Both the position numbers and the translations under genes were made by a program. This document shows, piece after piece, positions 6,959-15,154 of a DNA stretch of 29,565 bases (position 1 is its first letter; every line of letters starts with the position of its first letter). Source of the DNA: a virus; the IMG/VR virus record IMGVR_UViG_3300048929_000802, positions 1 through 29,565 of that record, one strand, 5' to 3'. The notes below the pieces were generated by a model. The model was given only the letters and a program-made list of their open reading frames with translations, searched no databases and had not been told where the DNA came from.

Positions 6959-7981
6959 TCAGCTACCCAATTCATATTCCTTAAATCTGATCACCTCCAT
7001 ACCGAGCCAGTCGTTTATCTCTTTGAAACGCTCCTGCAGCGGCGTCAGCTCGTTGCGCACAAACACCCGCGCCACCTTCTCGATATCGCCCATCGAGCCG
7101 ATATTTTCAGGCTTGCCGCCCATGAGCTGGAACGGCACACGGTGCGCATCGAGCAGGTCAGCGGCGCTCACCTTCTTGATGTTAAAAAAATCATCCTTGG
7201 TGGCGACTTCACTCAGCGGCACGATCTTAATGCCGTCCGGTTTCCCGTTCGGGGCATAGAAAAACAGGTTTTTAAAATTCCCGAGTCCTTTCGAGTCGCG
7301 CATCGCGGAGCGCAGCGCCTCGACGTCGGTGCTGCTTTGCGCCGCGTCGGTCACGTACATGATGTAACCCGCGTGCGCGCCGTTCTGGTAATACTTGCGA
7401 CGGAACAGCGTGGCGGATTCGTTCAGCCAGGCGGAATTTAGCGCGCTCAGGTATTCCGGCATCCCGTAGAGCTCCTGATTGATATCAGGCTCAAGCAGAT
7501 GAAACACCGAACCGGGGGCGAACTGGTGCGGGTGGGTAAAGCTCGACACGTACCAGTAAACGCCATCCTCGACACCACGGCGGGTGTATTTGGCCGGGGA
7601 GGTTTCCAGTTTAAAGAGCTGGCCGGTTACGCTCATGCGCTTTTCGAGATAGCCGTTGGCAAACACCAGATAATCAAGCACAAGGCGGCTGAAGTCCTGA
7701 CGCGACAGCAACGGGTGCGGGATAAAGGTGCTGGTCAGAATGTTGCGCTTGACGTAAATCGGGGAGCTGTGGTGTACGGCGGCGCGCAGGCTTTTTGCCA
7801 GTCCCGAGAAGTTGACCGGCGGCTCGTACCATTTGCCGTTGTTGATGCATTCGACATAGTCGAGGATGTCGCGGCGATCCAGAACGGGTGACGGCTCACC
7901 AAAGGTGAACGCCTCCATTTTCTGCGGCGCGCTGGTGGTCATGTTGGTCTGTTTTGGCTGTTTCTTTTGGCGTTTTTTCAT
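6959..7981 (-). CDS. Q: Portal protein gpQ
   Basis: The dodecameric portal at the capsid vertex, through which terminase packages DNA and to which the tail attaches. It is 340 aa against 344 in P2. Family segments include LNSAWLNESATLFRRKYYQNGAHAGYIMYVTD and the C-terminal DAHRVPFQLMGGKPENIGSMGD block. The N-terminus is Lys/Gln-rich (KKRQKKQPKQ). It is transcribed leftward with P, whose stop lies one nt before the Q start region, and is probably co-expressed from the promoter in the P-O interval. In P2 the portal N-terminus is processed during head maturation. Confidence 0.97.
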   Translation of the reverse strand: MKKRQKKQPKQTNMTTSAPQKMEAFTFGEPSPVLDRRDILDYVECINNGKWYEPPVNFSGLAKSLRAAVHHSSPIYVKRNILTSTFIPHPLLSRQDFSRLVLDYLVFANGYLEKRMSVTGQLFKLETSPAKYTRRGVEDGVYWYVSSFTHPHQFAPGSVFHLLEPDINQELYGMPEYLSALNSAWLNESATLFRRKYYQNGAHAGYIMYVTDAAQSSTDVEALRSAMRDSKGLGNFKNLFFYAPNGKPDGIKIVPLSEVATKDDFFNIKKVSAADLLDAHRVPFQLMGGKPENIGSMGDIEKVARVFVRNELTPLQERFKEINDWLGMEVIRFKEYELGS

Positions 7982-7982
7982 C

Positions 7983-9752
7983 TTAGTTAATATCCAGAAT
8001 GGAGCTTGATTGCATACCGCTACCGGCGGAAAGCGGCTCGTTTAACAGCGCGTGCATGGTTGCCCACGCGATATCCGCGTGGCTGACTTCCTCGCTGCGG
8101 CTGGCTTCGTAGGTGGCGCTGCGGCCACTGCTGGTCATGGTTTTGCGGATAGCCATAAATGACTGCGTGATGTCGGTCGCCCCGGCGTCATATTCCAGAC
8201 ACCCGCGCCTGATGGTGTCTTTTGCTTTGAGTACCATTGCGGTTTTCATTTCCGGCGTGTAGCGGATGGCGCGCGCCGCCGGGAAGAATGAGCGCACGAG
8301 CTGGTAAACACCTTGGCCAATGCCGGTTGCATCGATGCCGATATAGTCGACGGTGTATTTCTCGGTCAGCGCCCGGATGGCCTCGGCCTGTGCGGCAAAG
8401 TCCATGCCTTTCCACTGGTGGCGCTCAAGGATGCGGAACTTGCCACCGGCAACCAGCGGCGGAGCCAGTACCGAACAGCCTGCGCTGTCGCCGGTGTGTG
8501 ACGGGTCATAACCAATCCAGACCGGACGCCAGTTAAACGGACGGTCGGCAAAGGGTTCGAAGTCCTCCCATTCTTCCATCGCGTCGACCATACAGCGCTG
8601 CAGCTCCTCGAACGGGAATACCGACGCTTTATCGTCGACGAACTCGCACATAAACAGGTTACGGAAGTCATCCGCGCTGTTTTCCTGCTTAAGCTGGTCG
8701 AGGTTAAACAGGGTGCAGCCACCGGCGAGCGCGTCCTCAATGGTGACAATCTGCCGCCATTGTCCATCCGCGCACAGCACGCCACCGGCAAGCGCCTGAT
8801 GACTGATATCAATGTCGACGCGCTCGGCGGCGCTGCTGCGGCCACGGTTAAACAGCTCGCCTGACCAGAACGGGTAAGCACCGTGCGCCAGCGTCGACGG
8901 AGTCGAAAAATAGGTGGTGCGCAGGTGCGACTGCGAGGCCATACCCGAGGCGACTTTTCGCAGCTTCTGGAAATTGGGGATCCAGAAAATTTCATCGACG
9001 TACAGGTCGCCGTTGTGGCTCTGCGCGGTGTTGGAATTGGTACCAAGAAAAATCAGCTCAGCGCCATTGTTGCCGATGACGATCGGGTCGCCTGACAGGT
9101 CGACGTCAACCAGACGGGCAAATGCGATGATGTACTTACGGAACACGTAAGCCTGCGTTTTACTGGCCGACAAAAATATCTGGTTTTGCCCGGTCTTGAG
9201 CGCGCGCAGGAGGGACTCGCGCGCAAAGTAGAACGTCGCGCCAATCTGGCGGGATTTTAGGATGTGGCGGATGCGGTGCTCTAATCCCGCTTTATGCCAG
9301 CGGAGCTGATACTCAAACGACTGGTCGAAGAAAATCTCTTCCAGCTTCCCGATAGCCTCCTCGCTGAAATAGTTACGTTTCGGCTTTTTGCGATCCCCTT
9401 TGTTGCGGCTGGCGATATTAGGGTTTAAATCCACCTCGTTTCCGGTCTGGCCGTAGCGGTTAACGCGCGCGAGACGCTCCATCTGGCGCGACAAAAAATC
9501 AGCGACTTTGAAGTCATGCGCGGTCAGGTCTGGCTTTGCGTAGAGCTGGATAAGTCGCGCCTCTAGCGTCGATTCCACGCGGTTAATCGGCGCGGTTTCT
9601 TCCCATCCATCACGCTGTTTCCAGCTCTGCACGGTCGGGTGCTTGAGCTGCAGCATCTCGCAGATTTGCGGGACGGCGAACCCCTGCCAGTACAACAGCC
9701 GCGCCTGTCGTCGCGGGTCATTGAGCAGTGAAAGGTCTGTTGAAATGGTCAT
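7983..9752 (-). CDS. P: Terminase large subunit gpP
   Basis: The packaging ATPase, which works with gpM to cut cos concatemers or circles and drive DNA through Q. The ATG at 9752 gives 589 aa (P2 about 590) and has GAGG 6 nt upstream; an upstream TTG adds 10 residues without a ribosome site. An N-terminal helix-turn-helix (about 25-50, PQICEMLQLKHPTVQSWKQR) is followed by the ATPase with a divergent Walker A KSRQIGAT (166-173) and Walker B DLYVDEIFW with D253-E254. The RNase H-like nuclease fold has acidic residues D416 (GYDPSHTGD), D474 (IGIDATG) and D560 (SHADIAWA). Confidence 0.96.
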   Translation of the reverse strand: MTISTDLSLLNDPRRQARLLYWQGFAVPQICEMLQLKHPTVQSWKQRDGWEETAPINRVESTLEARLIQLYAKPDLTAHDFKVADFLSRQMERLARVNRYGQTGNEVDLNPNIASRNKGDRKKPKRNYFSEEAIGKLEEIFFDQSFEYQLRWHKAGLEHRIRHILKSRQIGATFYFARESLLRALKTGQNQIFLSASKTQAYVFRKYIIAFARLVDVDLSGDPIVIGNNGAELIFLGTNSNTAQSHNGDLYVDEIFWIPNFQKLRKVASGMASQSHLRTTYFSTPSTLAHGAYPFWSGELFNRGRSSAAERVDIDISHQALAGGVLCADGQWRQIVTIEDALAGGCTLFNLDQLKQENSADDFRNLFMCEFVDDKASVFPFEELQRCMVDAMEEWEDFEPFADRPFNWRPVWIGYDPSHTGDSAGCSVLAPPLVAGGKFRILERHQWKGMDFAAQAEAIRALTEKYTVDYIGIDATGIGQGVYQLVRSFFPAARAIRYTPEMKTAMVLKAKDTIRRGCLEYDAGATDITQSFMAIRKTMTSSGRSATYEASRSEEVSHADIAWATMHALLNEPLSAGSGMQSSSILDIN

Positions 9753-9816
9753 GCTTGCCTCGTTTTGGGTGTTACGTGGCAAGGCTAAGGAAATGAGATG
9801 TTATTAGCGCTAAGTG

Positions 9817-9839
9817 CCTGTTGTATCAGATCTAACAGG
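9817..9839. promoter_or_regulatory. Dyad in the divergent P/O promoter region, probable Ogr site
   Basis: CCTGTT-N11-AACAGG is a perfect dyad centred at 9828, containing GTTGT (9820-9824) and ACA (9835-9837). P2-family late promoters need Ogr or Delta bound at a TGT/ACA dyad about 55 bp upstream of the start. From this centre that would place starts near 9884 for O and 9773 for P, both just upstream of the genes. One site may serve both operons. The TGT-to-ACA spacing differs from the published N12, so the assignment is inference. Confidence 0.5.
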
Positions 9840-9918
9840 AGCGCAAGCGGTGGCTGATACGGGTCAGAGTCGGGAAACTAAACCCGACCCGAAAACCCAA
9901 CATCAGGACACCTGAACA

Positions 9919-10773
9919 ATGGCAAAGAAAGTTTCTAAATGGTTTCGCATCGGCGTCGAGGGTGACACCTGCGATGGCCGCGTCATCAGCGGCGATGATA
10001 TTCAGGAAATGGCCGACACGTTCGACCCGCGCGTCTACGGCTGCCGCATCAACCTCGAACATATCCGCGGTCTTATGCCTGACAGCCCGTTTAAACGTTA
10101 TGGCGATGTGACCGAGCTTAAGGCGGAGATTATCAGTGATGACTCTGTCCTCAACGGCAAAAAGGCGCTGTTTGCCAAAATTGCCCCGCTCGACGAGCTG
10201 GTCAGCATGGTGCGTGCCGGGCAGAAGGTTTACACCTCCATGGAGATCCGCCCGAACTTCTCAAACAGCGGCAAGTGCTATCTGATTGGGCTGGCCGTCA
10301 CCGATGACCCGGCAAGCCTCGGCACGGAATACCTCGAATTCTGCAGCCGCGCCACGCAGAACCCGCTCGCCGGTAAAAAAGACCAGCCGGACGACGTTTT
10401 TTCTGTGGCCTCACTGGCTGAGCTGGAGTTTGAGGACGTCCCCGACACCATGCTCAACAGCCTGACCGACAAGGTCAAAGCCATTTTTGGCCGTAAGCAG
10501 GCCAGCGATGACGCGCGTCTCGCCGATGTACATGAGGCGGTGACCACCGTCACCGAACAGGTGCAAACCAATCTCAGCGCCACCGACCAACGCGTCACCG
10601 AGCTCGAGACCGCTTTTGCGCAGCTTAAGCAGGACGTGACCAGCAAAGTCGATAAAAACGCGCAGGCGTTTACCTCCCTGAAAAACTCTCTCGACAGTAC
10701 CGAAAGCCAGAGCCAGCCGCGCCGCGAGCTTTCAAAAGGCGGGACGGGCGACGAGCTGCTGACCAACTGCTGA
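9919..10773 (+). CDS. O: Capsid scaffold and maturation protease gpO
   Basis: gpO directs assembly of gpN into procapsids and then cleaves N, Q and itself. At 284 aa it has the length of P2 O. The serine protease triad reads D19 (TCDG), H48 (NLEHIRG) and S107 (VYTSME), the same positions as in P2. The C-terminal half (about 200-284) is a helical scaffold segment (VHEAVTTVTEQVQ... VTELETAFAQLKQDV). It is the first gene of the rightward capsid operon. Confidence 0.97.
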   Translation: MAKKVSKWFRIGVEGDTCDGRVISGDDIQEMADTFDPRVYGCRINLEHIRGLMPDSPFKRYGDVTELKAEIISDDSVLNGKKALFAKIAPLDELVSMVRAGQKVYTSMEIRPNFSNSGKCYLIGLAVTDDPASLGTEYLEFCSRATQNPLAGKKDQPDDVFSVASLAELEFEDVPDTMLNSLTDKVKAIFGRKQASDDARLADVHEAVTTVTEQVQTNLSATDQRVTELETAFAQLKQDVTSKVDKNAQAFTSLKNSLDSTESQSQPRRELSKGGTGDELLTNC

Positions 10774-10779
10774 TAACAC

Positions 10780-10798
10780 GCCGGGTGCATTGCCCGGC
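10780..10798 (+). other. Stem-loop between O and N
   Basis: GCCGGG (10780-10785) pairs with CCCGGC (10793-10798) around a 7-nt loop, between the O stop and N start. It lacks an immediate T-run. It may be an mRNA processing or stability element that raises N expression relative to O. Confidence 0.4.
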
Positions 10799-10828
10799 CT
10801 GAACCCTTTTACCCGAACAGGAAAAACC

Positions 10829-11896
10829 ATGCGTAAAGATACCCGCTTCAAATTTAATGCCTACCTGTCCCGCGTCGCGGAGATGAACGGTATTTCCACC
10901 GATGACGTGGCGAAGAAGTTCACCGTCGAGCCGTCGGTCACACAAACCTTGATGACGACCCTGCAGATGTCATCCGCTTTTCTGACCAAAATCAACATCG
11001 TGCCAGTCGACGAGCTGAAAGGTGAAAAAGTCGGGGTGGGGGTCAACGGTACGATTGCGAGCACCGCCGACACCACCGGTGATGATGAGCGTAAAACCGC
11101 TGACTTTACCGCGCTGGAGTCATTTAAATATGAGTGCGACCAGATTAACTTCGACTTCCATATCCGCTACAAACAGCTCGACCTGTGGGCTCGATTCCAG
11201 GACTTCCAGATTCGTATCCGTGACGCCATCATCAAACGTCAGTCCCTCGATTACATCATGGCCGGTTTTAACGGCATCGAGCGCGCGGCGACGTCTGACC
11301 GTAAAAAAAATCCACTGCTGCAGGACGTGGCGATTGGCTGGCTGCAGAAATACCGCAATCAGGCTCCCGCGCGCGTGATGTCCAAAATCACCGACGAGGA
11401 AGGTGCTGTTATTTCCGACGTGATCCGCGTGGGTAAAAGCGGCGACTATGCGAACCTCGACGCGCTGGTCATGGATGCCACCGGCAACCTGATTGACGAG
11501 ATTTATCAGGATGACCCGGAGCTGGTTGTCATCACTGGCCGTAAGCTGATGGCGGATAAGTATTTCCCGATCGTCAACAAAGAGCAGGAAAACACCGAGT
11601 CGCTGGCCGCTGACATCATCATCAGCCAGAAACGCATCGGCAATCTGCCTGCCGTGCGCGTGCCTTACTTCCCGGCTAATGCCCTGATGGTGACGCGTCT
11701 CGACAACCTGTCTATCTACTTCATGGATGACGCACACCGCCGCAGCATCATCGAGAACCCGAAGAAAGACCGCATCGAAAACTACGAGTCCATGAATATT
11801 GACTACGTGGTCGAGGCTTACGCTGCCGGTTGCCTGATTGAAAACATCAAGCTCGGTGACTTCACCGCACCTGCAACACCGGAAAGCGGAGAGTAA
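10829..11896 (+). CDS. N: Major capsid protein precursor gpN
   Basis: The HK97-fold capsid subunit, trimmed by gpO during maturation. The ATG at 10829 (MRKDTRFKFNAYLSRVAEM) matches the P2 start and gives 355 aa (P2 357); AGGA lies upstream. Typical blocks are KFTVEPSVTQTL, KYECDQINFDFHIRYK and RIGNLPAVRVPYFP, and NYESMNIDYVVEAYAAGCL near the end. An upstream in-frame start at 10790 has no support. Confidence 0.97.
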   Translation: MRKDTRFKFNAYLSRVAEMNGISTDDVAKKFTVEPSVTQTLMTTLQMSSAFLTKINIVPVDELKGEKVGVGVNGTIASTADTTGDDERKTADFTALESFKYECDQINFDFHIRYKQLDLWARFQDFQIRIRDAIIKRQSLDYIMAGFNGIERAATSDRKKNPLLQDVAIGWLQKYRNQAPARVMSKITDEEGAVISDVIRVGKSGDYANLDALVMDATGNLIDEIYQDDPELVVITGRKLMADKYFPIVNKEQENTESLAADIIISQKRIGNLPAVRVPYFPANALMVTRLDNLSIYFMDDAHRRSIIENPKKDRIENYESMNIDYVVEAYAAGCLIENIKLGDFTAPATPESGE

Positions 11897-11899
11897 GCC

Positions 11900-12655
11900 A
11901 TGATGAGTCCCGCAGCGCGTCACATGATGCGGGTCTCGGCCTCTGAAACTGCGCGGCGGGCTGCTGTCCCGCTGCGCAATGCAACTGCCTATGAGCAGAT
12001 GCTCGTGAAGCTGGCCGCAGACAACCGTACGCTAAAACAAATCAGCTCTAAAGAGCGTAAAGCCGCGAAAAAGCGCGAGCTGTTGCCGTTCTACCTGCCG
12101 TGGGTGGCTGGCGTCCTCGAAAACGGCAAAGGGGCGCAGGATGACATCGTTATGACTGTGATGCTCTGGCGTCTTGATGCTGACGATATCGCCGGGGCGC
12201 TGGAAATAGCCCGTTACGCCATGACCTACGGCCTCACCATGCCGGTCGGTCGCCGTCCGACCCCGTGCCTGCTGGCCGAAGAGGTCACGCTCGCCGCGCA
12301 GCGTCTGATTGCGGCAAAGCAGCCGGTTGAACTGGCGAACCTGCTCGACACCCTCGCGCTAACTGAGCGTGCGGATATGCCCGACATCGTGCGTGCGAAG
12401 CTGCACAAAATCACCGGCTACGTGCTGCGTGATGCGGAGCAACTGCCGGAGGCGCTGGCGCACCTGCAGCGTGCGATCCAGTTAGAGAGCTCCATCGGCG
12501 TTCGAAAAGACATCGAGCAGTTAGAGCGTCAGCTCAGGCCAAAACCCGAACCGGCACCGAAAACCCAAAAGACTAAACCGCGCGCGCGCAAAGTCGCCGC
12601 TAAACCGGCGGCACGGCGCGGGCGTCCACCAAAGGCGGCAAAAGCCGCAGGTTAA
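11900..12655 (+). CDS. M: Terminase small subunit gpM
   Basis: The partner of gpP, reported in P2 to supply the cos-cutting endonuclease activity. It is 251 aa (P2 247). Conserved segments are AAKKRELLPFYLPWVAGVLE, GAQDDIVMTVMLWRLDADDIAGALEIARYAM and DMPDIVRAKLHKITG. The C-terminal tail is highly basic with Ala/Pro/Lys runs and RRGRPPKAAKA, an AT-hook-like stretch that could bind DNA. Two adjacent ATG codons (11900, 11903) are both possible; the first is used here. It lies 3 nt after the N stop. Confidence 0.94.
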   Translation: MMSPAARHMMRVSASETARRAAVPLRNATAYEQMLVKLAADNRTLKQISSKERKAAKKRELLPFYLPWVAGVLENGKGAQDDIVMTVMLWRLDADDIAGALEIARYAMTYGLTMPVGRRPTPCLLAEEVTLAAQRLIAAKQPVELANLLDTLALTERADMPDIVRAKLHKITGYVLRDAEQLPEALAHLQRAIQLESSIGVRKDIEQLERQLRPKPEPAPKTQKTKPRARKVAAKPAARRGRPPKAAKAAG

Positions 12656-12754
12656 CCGAGCGCTCCCCGAGCCGGGCGGCACGCCGGTCAATGCGGGTAT
12701 TTATTGCCCTGACTGCGACCGGCGTCCACCGCCCACCCATTACCCGAGGTTGTC

Positions 12755-13261
12755 ATGACGACGCTGATTATTGAGCCAAAAAAAGAGCCGCAGGATGTGC
12801 CGGGCGTGGTGATACCGCCACCGGGCGTGAGCGAGCCGGTAATCAAAAACACCCCGTTTTTTCCTGACGTTGATCCAAAGCGCGTGCGGGAAGAAATGCG
12901 ACTGGAGCAGACCGTTTCCCCCGTTCGCCTGCGCCGGGCGATTAAGACCGCCATTGCGGAGACTAACGCGGAGCTGAGCGACTGGCGCGAAATTCAGCTC
13001 GATGCCGGTTACGCCACGCTGGCGGATGTCCCGACCGACAAGCTCGACGGCGAGAGCGTGCGCGTTTTCCACTACTTCAACGCCGTGTGTTCGATGACGA
13101 CGGCCACGCTTTATGAACGTTTTCGCGGCGTGGATGCGACCGCCAAAGGCGACAAAAAGGCTGACAGCATCGACAGCACTATCGATGAAATGTGGCGGGA
13201 TATGCGCTGGTCTGTCGCGCGCATCCAGGACAAAGCGCGCTGCATCGTGGGGCAAATCTGA
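12755..13261 (+). CDS. L: Head completion protein gpL
   Basis: gpL fits below the portal to complete the filled head. It is 168 aa (P2 169). Typical are PFFPDVDPKRVREEMRLEQTV, then the dense helical RLRRAIKTAIAETNAELSDWR and the C-terminal DEMWRDMRWSVARI. The stop overlaps the X start (TGATG). The 100 bp between M and L contains no further gene. Confidence 0.95.
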   Translation: MTTLIIEPKKEPQDVPGVVIPPPGVSEPVIKNTPFFPDVDPKRVREEMRLEQTVSPVRLRRAIKTAIAETNAELSDWREIQLDAGYATLADVPTDKLDGESVRVFHYFNAVCSMTTATLYERFRGVDATAKGDKKADSIDSTIDEMWRDMRWSVARIQDKARCIVGQI

Positions 13262-13464
13262 TGAAAGCCTACGCGCTTCAGGGCGACACCCTCGACGCGA
13301 TTTGCGCCCGGTACTACGGGCGCACTGAGGGCGTGGTCGAAACCGTCCTAGAGGCTAATCCCGGTCTGTCTGAGCTCGGTGTGATCCTGCCGCACGGCAC
13401 GGCAATAGAGCTGCCCGAGACCGAGAGCGCGGCCAGAACCGAAACGGTGAATCTATGGGACTGA
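13261..13464 (+). CDS. X: Tail protein gpX
   Basis: A 67-aa LysM-like tail protein (YALQGDTLDAICARYYG... VLEANPGLSELGVILPHGTAIELP), the same length as P2 X. In P2 X is an essential tail gene located ahead of the lysis genes. The start is set by the overlap with the L stop at 13259-13261. The LysM-type fold suggests peptidoglycan contact during tail assembly or infection. Confidence 0.95.
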   Translation: MKAYALQGDTLDAICARYYGRTEGVVETVLEANPGLSELGVILPHGTAIELPETESAARTETVNLWD

Positions 13465-13466
13465 GT

Positions 13467-13676
13467 ATGGAAAAAATCACCACGTTTATCGCCTACTGGC
13501 TGGCCGTGGGGCTGGCATATGTCGGGGCAATGTCGCCCGAGAAGATGGCGCTTTACGTGGGCGGCGGATGCGCCATTTTTACCGCGCTGACGAACTACTG
13601 GTTTAAGCGCAAGACGTACCTCTATCTGACATCGCTCGGACTCGATAAAGGGGCTATTCGTGAAATCAATCGTTAA
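13467..13676 (+). CDS. Class II-like holin
   Basis: A 69-aa membrane protein that would permeabilise the inner membrane and trigger the SAR endolysin. It has two hydrophobic segments, about residues 5-22 (FIAYWLAVGLAYVGAM) and 28-46 (MALYVGGGCAIFTALTNYWF), then a basic tail. It is unrelated in sequence to P2 gpY (93 aa, three segments) and resembles the HP1/S21-type holins, so this lysis gene was exchanged. A second in-frame ATG lies at 13455, overlapping the end of X, and would add four residues (MGLS). GGGA at 13457-13460 best serves ATG 13467. Confidence 0.82.
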   Translation: MEKITTFIAYWLAVGLAYVGAMSPEKMALYVGGGCAIFTALTNYWFKRKTYLYLTSLGLDKGAIREINR

Positions 13677-14169
13677 AAAATGCAGTGTGGCCGCCGTGCT
13701 GGCGCTGGCAGCGCTGATGCCTGACTTTCGTCTGCTTAACACCTCGCCCGGGGGGCTGGCGCTGATTGCCGACCTCGAAGGTTGTCGCCTGACGCCTTAC
13801 CAGTGCAGCGCGGGAGTGTGGACGTCGGGCATCGGCCACACTGCAGGCGTCGTGCCAAAAGGGGAAATCACCGAACGTCAGGCGGCGGCGAATCTCGTCG
13901 CGGATGTGCTGAACGTCGAGAAACGTCTGGCCGTATGCACGCCGGTGAAAATGCCGCAGCACGTTTACGACGCGCTGGTCAGTTTCTCATTCAACGTGGG
14001 AACCGGTGCGGCCTGCCGGTCGACGCTGGTCTCGTTTATTAAGCGCCAGCAATGGCCGCAGGCGTGCGACCAGCTCACCCGCTGGGTTTATGTGAATGGC
14101 GAAATTAACAAGGGGCTGGAAAACCGCCGCGCGCGCGAGCGTGCTTACTGCCTCAGGGGGCTTCAATGA
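13660..14169 (+). CDS. SAR endolysin, P1 Lyz-like lysozyme (GH24)
   Basis: A phage lysozyme of 169 aa, starting at GTG 13660 after AAAGGGG and overlapping the holin end. The N-terminal signal-arrest-release segment (about 8-20, weakly hydrophobic and Ala-rich) lets it be exported by Sec and held in the membrane until the holin acts. The T4-lysozyme-type triad is E40-x8-C49-x5-T55, with Cys replacing Asp. Cysteines C8 (in the SAR segment), C42 and C49 sit as C13/C44/C51 do in P1 Lyz. There the catalytic Cys is caged by a disulfide and freed by the SAR Cys. P2 K has the same task but lacks this control. Confidence 0.9.
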   Translation: MKSIVKKCSVAAVLALAALMPDFRLLNTSPGGLALIADLEGCRLTPYQCSAGVWTSGIGHTAGVVPKGEITERQAAANLVADVLNVEKRLAVCTPVKMPQHVYDALVSFSFNVGTGAACRSTLVSFIKRQQWPQACDQLTRWVYVNGEINKGLENRRARERAYCLRGLQ

Positions 14170-14591
14170 AACTGATGTTGTTTTTACTGGCCGCGCTGAT
14201 TGCGGTTGTGCTCTGGCAGCGTCATGAAAACGGCAAGCTGACGCGCTCGTTTGAACGGGCAAACAAGGTAGCCACTGAACAAAAAACCGCGATCGGGATG
14301 CTGGAAAATCAGCTTTCCGTCTCGCAGCGAATCGCCAGGACGAACGAAACCGCGCAGGTCAGTTTACGCGGCGAACTGCTGGCCGCCGGTGCGATGGCCG
14401 TGCGGCGTGAAGAAACCATTACGAGGCTGATAAATGAGAATGAAACCTTACGCCGCTGGTATAGCGCTGAGCTGCCTGATGTTGTGCGTCGGCTGCACAC
14501 CCGCGCCGCCTGCGCCTCCGCCGGTCATTGTTTACAGCGCCTGCCCGAAGGTGAGCTATTGCCCGATGCCGGGAAGCGACCCGGCCACTAA
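14166..14591 (+). CDS. lysB: LysB, i-spanin (Rz-like)
   Basis: The inner-membrane spanin subunit. It is 141 aa, the length of P2 LysB, with an N-terminal membrane anchor (residues 2-17, LMLFLLAALIAVVLW) and a periplasmic coiled coil (about 25-110, rich in Glu/Arg/Gln). It joins LysC to bridge both membranes and disrupt the outer membrane at lysis. The ATG overlaps the endolysin stop (ATGA at 14166-14169). LysC is encoded in another frame over its last third. Confidence 0.88.
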   Translation: MKLMLFLLAALIAVVLWQRHENGKLTRSFERANKVATEQKTAIGMLENQLSVSQRIARTNETAQVSLRGELLAAGAMAVRREETITRLINENETLRRWYSAELPDVVRRLHTRAACASAGHCLQRLPEGELLPDAGKRPGH

Positions 14592-14724
14592 TGGCGACCT
14601 GAGCGCCGATATTCGCAGGCTTGAGCACGCGCTCGCCGCCTGCGCGCTGCAGGTTGAAACCGTCAAAGACTGTCAGGACAAACTCGATGAAGAAAGCACG
14701 CAGCCTGCGCGAAGCGCTGATTAA
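14434..14724 (+). CDS. lysC: LysC, o-spanin lipoprotein (Rz1-like)
   Basis: A 96-aa outer-membrane lipoprotein, the partner of LysB, read in the +1 frame relative to lysB and starting inside it. The signal peptide ends in LMLCVGC with lipidated C21; Cys at -3 is unusual for a lipobox but the context fits. A Pro-rich stretch follows (TPAPPAPPPVIV). GAGG at 14422-14425 is 8 nt before the ATG at 14434, which favours it over the in-frame ATG at 14440. The 3' end overlaps R. Confidence 0.88.
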   Translation: MRMKPYAAGIALSCLMLCVGCTPAPPAPPPVIVYSACPKVSYCPMPGSDPATNGDLSADIRRLEHALAACALQVETVKDCQDKLDEESTQPARSAD

Positions 14725-15154
14725 AGCCGTACCGCAACTGGAAACAAACCCCGAAATGATGCGTATCTTTGCCGATGAGGGCAATATCGATGCGCGGCTC
14801 GCGGCCACGCTGTCACACGAAAAGATTTACACACTGAATGTGATCGTGTGTGACTTTGTGGGCGACCCCGATTTGATATTCGTGCCGGTGGCCGCATGGC
14901 TGCGTGAGAATCAGCCGGATATCTGCACGCTCGATGACGGTCGCAAAAAGGGCTACCGTTTCCAGATGGATTTAAACGACGGGGACAGTGTTGATATCAG
15001 CATCAGCCTGCAGCTCACCGAGCGCACCATCATCAAAGAGGAAAACGGCGCGCTGCACGTCAGCTATGCCCCGGAGCCGCCACCGCCGGAGCCTGTCACC
15101 CGGCCAAAAGAGCTCTATATCAACGGCGAACTGGTGAGTAAGTGGGATGAGTGA
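14687..15154 (+). CDS. R: Tail completion protein gpR
   Basis: A tail completion protein, 155 aa, equal to P2 R. The P2-like start MKKARSLREALIKAVPQL fixes the ATG at 14687 inside the end of lysC, in another frame. The middle contains IYTLNVIVCDFVGDPDLIFVPVAAWL, and the tail carries a Pro/Glu run (APEPPPPEPVTRP) before YINGELVSKWDE. Its stop overlaps S by 8 nt. Confidence 0.93.
   Translation: MKKARSLREALIKAVPQLETNPEMMRIFADEGNIDARLAATLSHEKIYTLNVIVCDFVGDPDLIFVPVAAWLRENQPDICTLDDGRKKGYRFQMDLNDGDSVDISISLQLTERTIIKEENGALHVSYAPEPPPPEPVTRPKELYINGELVSKWDE

Noticed and set aside
6938-7441. 167-aa open frame on the plus strand over the 3' part of Q
   Set aside because: Antisense shadow of the portal gene; no ribosome binding site or protein-like pattern.
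11120-11923. 267-aa open frame on the minus strand inside N
   Set aside because: Complete overlap with the major capsid gene, low-complexity Val/His/Asp composition typical of reverse-complement shadows.
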